Notes under the pieces: model-generated
Database searches by the model: none
Told to the model about the DNA's origin: nothing
Seen by the model: the letters and a program-made list of their open reading frames with translations, nothing else
Translations under genes and position numbers: made by a program
Shown here: piece after piece, positions 6,841 to 10,036 of the stretch
Layout of the letters: every line of letters begins with the position of its first letter
Numbering within the stretch: position 1 is the first letter of the stretch
Source: Nitrospirota bacterium
GTDB taxonomy: Bacteria; Nitrospirota; Thermodesulfovibrionia; Thermodesulfovibrionales; SM23-35
DNA length: 10,036 nucleotides
NCBI GenBank assembly: GCA_029883145.1
Contig: JAOUJR010000041.1
Location: 1-10,036, forward strand
Reading direction: 5' to 3'

Positions 6841-8283
6841 CTAATTTGACTTCATCCTCAATTTTGCATATCCGAGTTTTAACTCTTTTCTAATAACTTT
6901 CCCGCTTTCTGTTTTAGGAATCCTTTTAATAAATATAATTTCATCGGGTATCTTAAAAACGGGCAAACGGTCAGACAAAAATGCCCTTATCTTCTCCCTT
7001 CGGATACGACTATCTCTTGGTACAGCAAATGCTACAACTTTCTCTCCATAGGTAGGATCGGGTGCTCCGATTACTCCCGAGCAAGAAATAAAGGGACATT
7101 CGTTGAGAACATCCTCAATTTCTGAAGGATAGATATTATTCCCTCCTCTATTAACCATATCATCCATCCTGCCAAGAATTTTTAGATTACGATTTCTGTC
7201 CAACATCCCATTGTCTTTCGTATGAAACCATCCATCTTTGGCCAGAGGAGATAAATTATTCTCAAGATAACCTGAGCTCATTGCCGGGCTCTTAACAAGT
7301 ATTTCTCCATTTTTAGCAATTTGGAGGTTAATATCCTTTAGCGGTTTACCAACAGTATTAAAATCACCGTGGGTAGAGACAGACGTTACGGCGAGCAGTT
7401 CAGTCATTCCATAATGTGGATATAATTCAATTCCAGTTTTTTCCTCCATCTGTTGCACAAAACCACCGGCTATAGCCGCCCCTGTCACAGTGCCACGAAT
7501 CTTTTTTACCAAAATTTTTTGGTTAGTTTCATCTAAAAATCTCATAATTTTAATAAAGCTTGTCGGTGTTCCTATAATAAAACTCGTTTTCTCTTCATTG
7601 ACCACCTTGACTAAGGACATTGTTCCCCTACCTTCTGATAGAACAAGTGTCTGTCCATAACAAAGGCTTGGAATTAAAATACAACCTAAAGTAGCAGCAG
7701 AAAAAAGAGGAATACAGGACAAAAATCTTTCCTGTTGCTTAATTCCCCATGTAGAAAAACATCTTTCTCCAACAAAGATAAAATCCTGTTGACTGTGGTA
7801 TACACCCTTAGGTGTATCGATTGTCCCAGAAGTAAATAAAATAGCAAATGTATCTTTCTCTCTTGAAATTTTTCTATCCAACTCAAATGACAACAAGTGG
7901 ATTCTTGAAGAAAATCTGACTGACTTTTTTATCTTATTTTTAAGTATTCCTAATTTAGATATCAATAGAGGGTCAACAATAAGTATTTTGGGTGTTGTTC
8001 TTAAAATGACCTCCTGTATTGTTCTTTTTGGATATTTTACATTGATTGAGAAAAAAGCGCCCCCTATTTTTGCTACTGCTAAGAGAGAATAAATAAGTTC
8101 TGGAGATTCTTTCAATAAAAATCCTACAACTGCAGATTTTTTACATCCAATTTTTTTCAATGACAATGCCAATTGCTCGGATATTTTTGCTAACTCACCA
8201 AAAGAGATATAATCTCCTTTATAAACCATCGCAATTCTACCTGCCTCAACTCTTTTAAAAAGCTCGAAAATATCCTCATTCAT
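6841..8283 (-). CDS. AMP-forming acyl-CoA / acyl-ACP ligase (ANL superfamily)
   Basis: A 480-residue adenylate-forming ligase that would activate a carboxylic acid with ATP and transfer it to CoA or a carrier-protein thiol. The core motifs appear in order: the phosphate-binding loop at 150-161 (TSGTIDTPKGVY), YGMTE (291-295), the ribose-binding Asp357 in WFHTKDNG, the hinge region LGRMDDMVNRGG (370-381) with NNIYPSEIE following, and the C-terminal catalytic Lys462 in PKTESGK. The loop reads TSGTID where TSGTTG is usual, an unusual change at flexible positions; Lys159 is kept. At 480 residues it is shorter than most fatty acyl-CoA synthetases and closer to DltA-like or carrier-loading ligases. 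It probably supplies the starter acyl group. The start overlaps the AcpS stop by 8 bp, and next to a phosphopantetheinyl transferase, loading onto an ACP is attractive. The acid substrate cannot be read from the sequence. Confidence 0.9.
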   Translation of the reverse strand: MNEDIFELFKRVEAGRIAMVYKGDYISFGELAKISEQLALSLKKIGCKKSAVVGFLLKESPELIYSLLAVAKIGGAFFSINVKYPKRTIQEVILRTTPKILIVDPLLISKLGILKNKIKKSVRFSSRIHLLSFELDRKISREKDTFAILFTSGTIDTPKGVYHSQQDFIFVGERCFSTWGIKQQERFLSCIPLFSAATLGCILIPSLCYGQTLVLSEGRGTMSLVKVVNEEKTSFIIGTPTSFIKIMRFLDETNQKILVKKIRGTVTGAAIAGGFVQQMEEKTGIELYPHYGMTELLAVTSVSTHGDFNTVGKPLKDINLQIAKNGEILVKSPAMSSGYLENNLSPLAKDGWFHTKDNGMLDRNRNLKILGRMDDMVNRGGNNIYPSEIEDVLNECPFISCSGVIGAPDPTYGEKVVAFAVPRDSRIRREKIRAFLSDRLPVFKIPDEIIFIKRIPKTESGKVIRKELKLGYAKLRMKSN

Positions 8284-8665
8284 TTTTGGTCCAAGTTTGA
8301 AGGATTACAACTGCAACCGCATAAGAACCAAAGTGTGATATGGAAAAGAATATTTTATCAACATACTTTTCGTCACATATCTCTTTCATGCGGTTGTGTA
8401 AAATTACCCGGGGTGCGCCCGTGGCGTCATTTTCTATTTCTATACTCTTCCAATCAACACTACTCCATCCAAGATTAAAAGCTTTCAAAACTGCTTCCTT
8501 ACCAGCAAACCGCGCGGCCAAATGCTGATATATATTTTTTCCCCTCCTACAGCATTCCTGTTCTCCCTTAGTGAATACCTTATTGATGAATCCATCACCA
8601 CTATTCTCTATCGCCTTTTTAATCCGATTGACTTGTATTATATCTACCCCTATCCCACTGATCAT
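8276..8665 (-). CDS. acpS: Holo-[acyl-carrier-protein] synthase (AcpS-type phosphopantetheinyl transferase)
   Basis: AcpS moves 4'-phosphopantetheine from CoA to a serine of an acyl carrier protein. The chosen protein is 129 residues, the typical AcpS length, and opens with MISGIGVDII, whose Asp8 is a Mg2+ ligand. The second signature RFAGKEAVLKA follows at 52-62, with the metal-binding Glu57 and Lys56. Near the C-terminus FSISHFGSYAVA matches the family's end motif. I start at the ATG at 8665 because AGGGG (8671-8675) lies 5 nt ahead and AcpS proteins normally begin in this way; a GTG two codons upstream (8671) is the alternative and would fall inside that ribosome site. It starts 8 bp after the beta-barrel gene and overlaps the ligase by 8 bp. 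A pathway-dedicated AcpS implies a specialised ACP, which is not in this window. It could also be the genome's only AcpS. Confidence 0.93.
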   Translation of the reverse strand: MISGIGVDIIQVNRIKKAIENSGDGFINKVFTKGEQECCRRGKNIYQHLAARFAGKEAVLKAFNLGWSSVDWKSIEIENDATGAPRVILHNRMKEICDEKYVDKIFFSISHFGSYAVAVVILQTWTKNE

Positions 8666-8670
8666 TTTCA

Positions 8671-8675
8671 CCCCT
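8671..8675 (-). promoter_or_regulatory. Ribosome binding site that favours the ATG start of acpS
   Basis: AGGGG on the minus strand, 5 nt before the ATG at 8665 and overlapping the stop of the beta-barrel gene. The alternative GTG at 8669-8671 begins inside this site, which argues against its use. Confidence 0.6.
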
Positions 8676-9978
8676 AAAAGAAGAATCTTGTTTCAAAATA
8701 ATAATAATTTTCCATGGGAGACAGACCGAATTCTGATTCTTCATCGCCCTTAAATACAGCCCCTCCAAGCCTCAACATCATAAAATCCTTTATCAATTTG
8801 TAGTCGGCTGTTGGTAAGATAACAAAACTTTTATCTTCAAGGTTTAGCAATATACCACAGGTAACGTCAAATCTATTATAAATTTCAGGATTCCAGACGC
8901 GAGCAAATAAATAATGTCGCCTTAAATAACGGTATGTCATTAAGGAATTTGCTAATGAAAGATTAAATTTGAATAAATCTTTGGAAAAACCGCTTGGTGG
9001 CGAGATGAGTTTGTTGCTATTATCCTTAATTATTGTAAAAAATTCTTTCCACTCGTTCTCATCGTATCCATCTTGATTATAAAAATATTCTACGATGTAA
9101 TTAGTCTTATTTGCAGATGTGTAATGTCCCCCGATGAGTCCTCTTAGAAAAAGTTTTTCTTCATCAACTGGCTCATATACCTCATATTCAAAAATTCCAC
9201 TGCCAGGTACACCAACCTCACTTTTTTTTCGCAAATATTTTCTATCGCTACCAAATCCAAGCCCCAATGCGCTGTGAACTTCAAATTTTTGTCCAACTGC
9301 CCTGGATATGTTCCATCCTATCCTTCCATAATTTGAATAGAAATAAGATATAGATAAGTCGGTATCATATAGCAAAGTAGAAAATCTAAATTCTGATCGT
9401 ATGTGTTCTTCTTGCAGACTATCGATTTCAGGCGCTATGATTGCTGTTAGAGTTACATTTTCTAATAAGAGTTCACTCCGTACAATATAATTCCCTTCTC
9501 GGTCAGAGCTCTGTTCTTCTTCTTTCAATGTAAAGTCTATTTCCTTTTTCTCGCTGAAAAAGTCAGATGGATAGTAGCTAAACCCTACACCTCCGATCAA
9601 ATTTTCTTTCCCCACAGATAAAAATAGACCCTTCCCTAAGTTGAAATTAATATAAGCATTGTCAAGATAATTTTTCCCCATTTCTTTATTTTCTTTTTTA
9701 ATCCACGTTGGTCTTGTTTTTAATGCAAATTTGATATTCTCATTAAAAGATAAATTCATAAAAAGATTTAAATAAATTTTACTTTCGCACTCAGCGAGAT
9801 TGAACACCCTAAAACCAGGATTAAGCGGATTATCTTTTCTAAATTTATTTTCAACCAATCTGGTCACAAAAGAGCCATAATATTCAATATCCATACAAAA
9901 AGCTATGTTAAAATATAAAATAGATAAAAATAGAAAATAAAAAAATGCAGAACAATTCAATTTTTTTATTGATTTCAT
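8674..9978 (-). CDS. Outer-membrane beta-barrel protein with signal peptide, family unrecognised
   Basis: A 434-residue protein. A basic start (MKSIKK) and a hydrophobic stretch at about 11-27 form a Sec signal peptide, with likely cleavage near AFC28. The Cys does not sit in a good lipobox, so a lipoprotein is less likely. The rest has alternating polar and aromatic residues typical of amphipathic strands, and the protein ends in YYYFETRFFF, a C-terminal aromatic beta-signal as used for Bam-dependent insertion. A segment at 118-141 (from LFLSVGKENLIGG to YYPSDFF) recalls the G-x-x-x-x-x-W/G-G...NPSDFF pattern of some large outer-membrane barrels, but I cannot name the family. It is the first gene after the putative promoter and lies directly ahead of acpS, which suggests that the pathway product or a precursor relates to the outer membrane. 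The ATG lacks a clear ribosome site. Export, uptake or a structural role are all open. Confidence 0.78.
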   Translation of the reverse strand: MKSIKKLNCSAFFYFLFLSILYFNIAFCMDIEYYGSFVTRLVENKFRKDNPLNPGFRVFNLAECESKIYLNLFMNLSFNENIKFALKTRPTWIKKENKEMGKNYLDNAYINFNLGKGLFLSVGKENLIGGVGFSYYPSDFFSEKKEIDFTLKEEEQSSDREGNYIVRSELLLENVTLTAIIAPEIDSLQEEHIRSEFRFSTLLYDTDLSISYFYSNYGRIGWNISRAVGQKFEVHSALGLGFGSDRKYLRKKSEVGVPGSGIFEYEVYEPVDEEKLFLRGLIGGHYTSANKTNYIVEYFYNQDGYDENEWKEFFTIIKDNSNKLISPPSGFSKDLFKFNLSLANSLMTYRYLRRHYLFARVWNPEIYNRFDVTCGILLNLEDKSFVILPTADYKLIKDFMMLRLGGAVFKGDEESEFGLSPMENYYYFETRFFF

Positions 9979-10007
9979 TGGAGATATTTCAGATGAGTTT
10001 TTTGAAA

Positions 10008-10036
10008 ATAATACTCAGGAAACTCCTTTATTTCAA
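10008..10036 (-). promoter_or_regulatory. Putative sigma70-type promoter for the operon
   Basis: On the minus strand TTGAAA (10031-10036) and TATTAT (10008-10013) each match five of six consensus bases and are separated by exactly 17 bp. Transcription would begin near 10001, giving a leader of roughly 20 nt before the beta-barrel ATG at 9978. The spacer holds a small palindrome, AGGA-AAC-TCCT (10017-10027), which might be an operator or chance. The -35 box sits on the window edge, so upstream context cannot be judged. Confidence 0.5.

Noticed and set aside
7686..7886. Minus-strand 66-codon frame inside the acyl ligase
   Set aside because: It lies in another frame within an intact ANL ligase, with no family signal of its own.
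1..10036. Mobile elements, CRISPR arrays, tRNA or rRNA genes
   Set aside because: No transposase or integrase motifs, regular short repeats, terminal inverted repeats or RNA-gene signatures were seen; coding sequence fills nearly the whole window.

Overview
The window is one densely packed stretch in which every credible gene lies on the minus strand, so transcription runs from the right edge to the left. The DNA is AT-rich. The first gene encodes a signal-peptide-bearing outer-membrane beta-barrel, which points to a diderm (Gram-negative-type) bacterium. Nothing here fixes the phylum; an uncultured or environmental diderm lineage is a reasonable guess, not a conclusion.

Layout in transcription order: a near-consensus sigma70-type promoter at the right edge (10008-10036); an outer-membrane beta-barrel protein (9978-8674); a holo-ACP synthase (8665-8276); an AMP-forming acyl-CoA/acyl-ACP ligase (8283-6841); a FabG-like ketoreductase (6814-6065); an 84-bp gap with a small inverted repeat; a SAM methyltransferase (5980-5315); two divergent ketosynthases (5318-4056 and 4046-2841); a six-helix membrane protein fused to an SCP2 lipid-carrier domain (2828-1908); two tandem NAD-synthetase-like ATP-pyrophosphatases (1918-1019 and 994-107); and the first 27 codons of a second, free-standing SCP2-like protein that runs off the left edge. 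Apart from the 84-bp gap, spacings are short or the genes overlap (4, 8 and 11 bp), so this reads as a single operon.

The enzymes suggest a dedicated type II fatty-acid/polyketide-like pathway. AcpS would activate a carrier protein, the ligase would load or prime an acyl group, the ketosynthases and ketoreductase would build or reduce a chain, and the methyltransferase would decorate it. SCP2 domains would carry a hydrophobic intermediate, and the NadE-like proteins could adenylate a carboxylate and convert it to an amide. The acyl carrier protein, dehydratase and malonyl transferase are not in the window and would have to lie beyond the left edge or elsewhere. The product is unknown.

The most unusual aspects are (i) neither ketosynthase keeps the Cys-His-His triad: one has Cys but no His, the other has Glu for Cys and no His; (ii) the NadE-like pair is split into one copy with the catalytic acidic residues and one copy without them; (iii) an SCP2 domain is fused to six transmembrane helices, with a second SCP2-like gene two genes downstream. 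Three paralogous pairs, two of them pairing a more intact copy with a more degenerate one, make this a good candidate for an undescribed lipid-modifying or lipid-amide pathway. That reading is inference.
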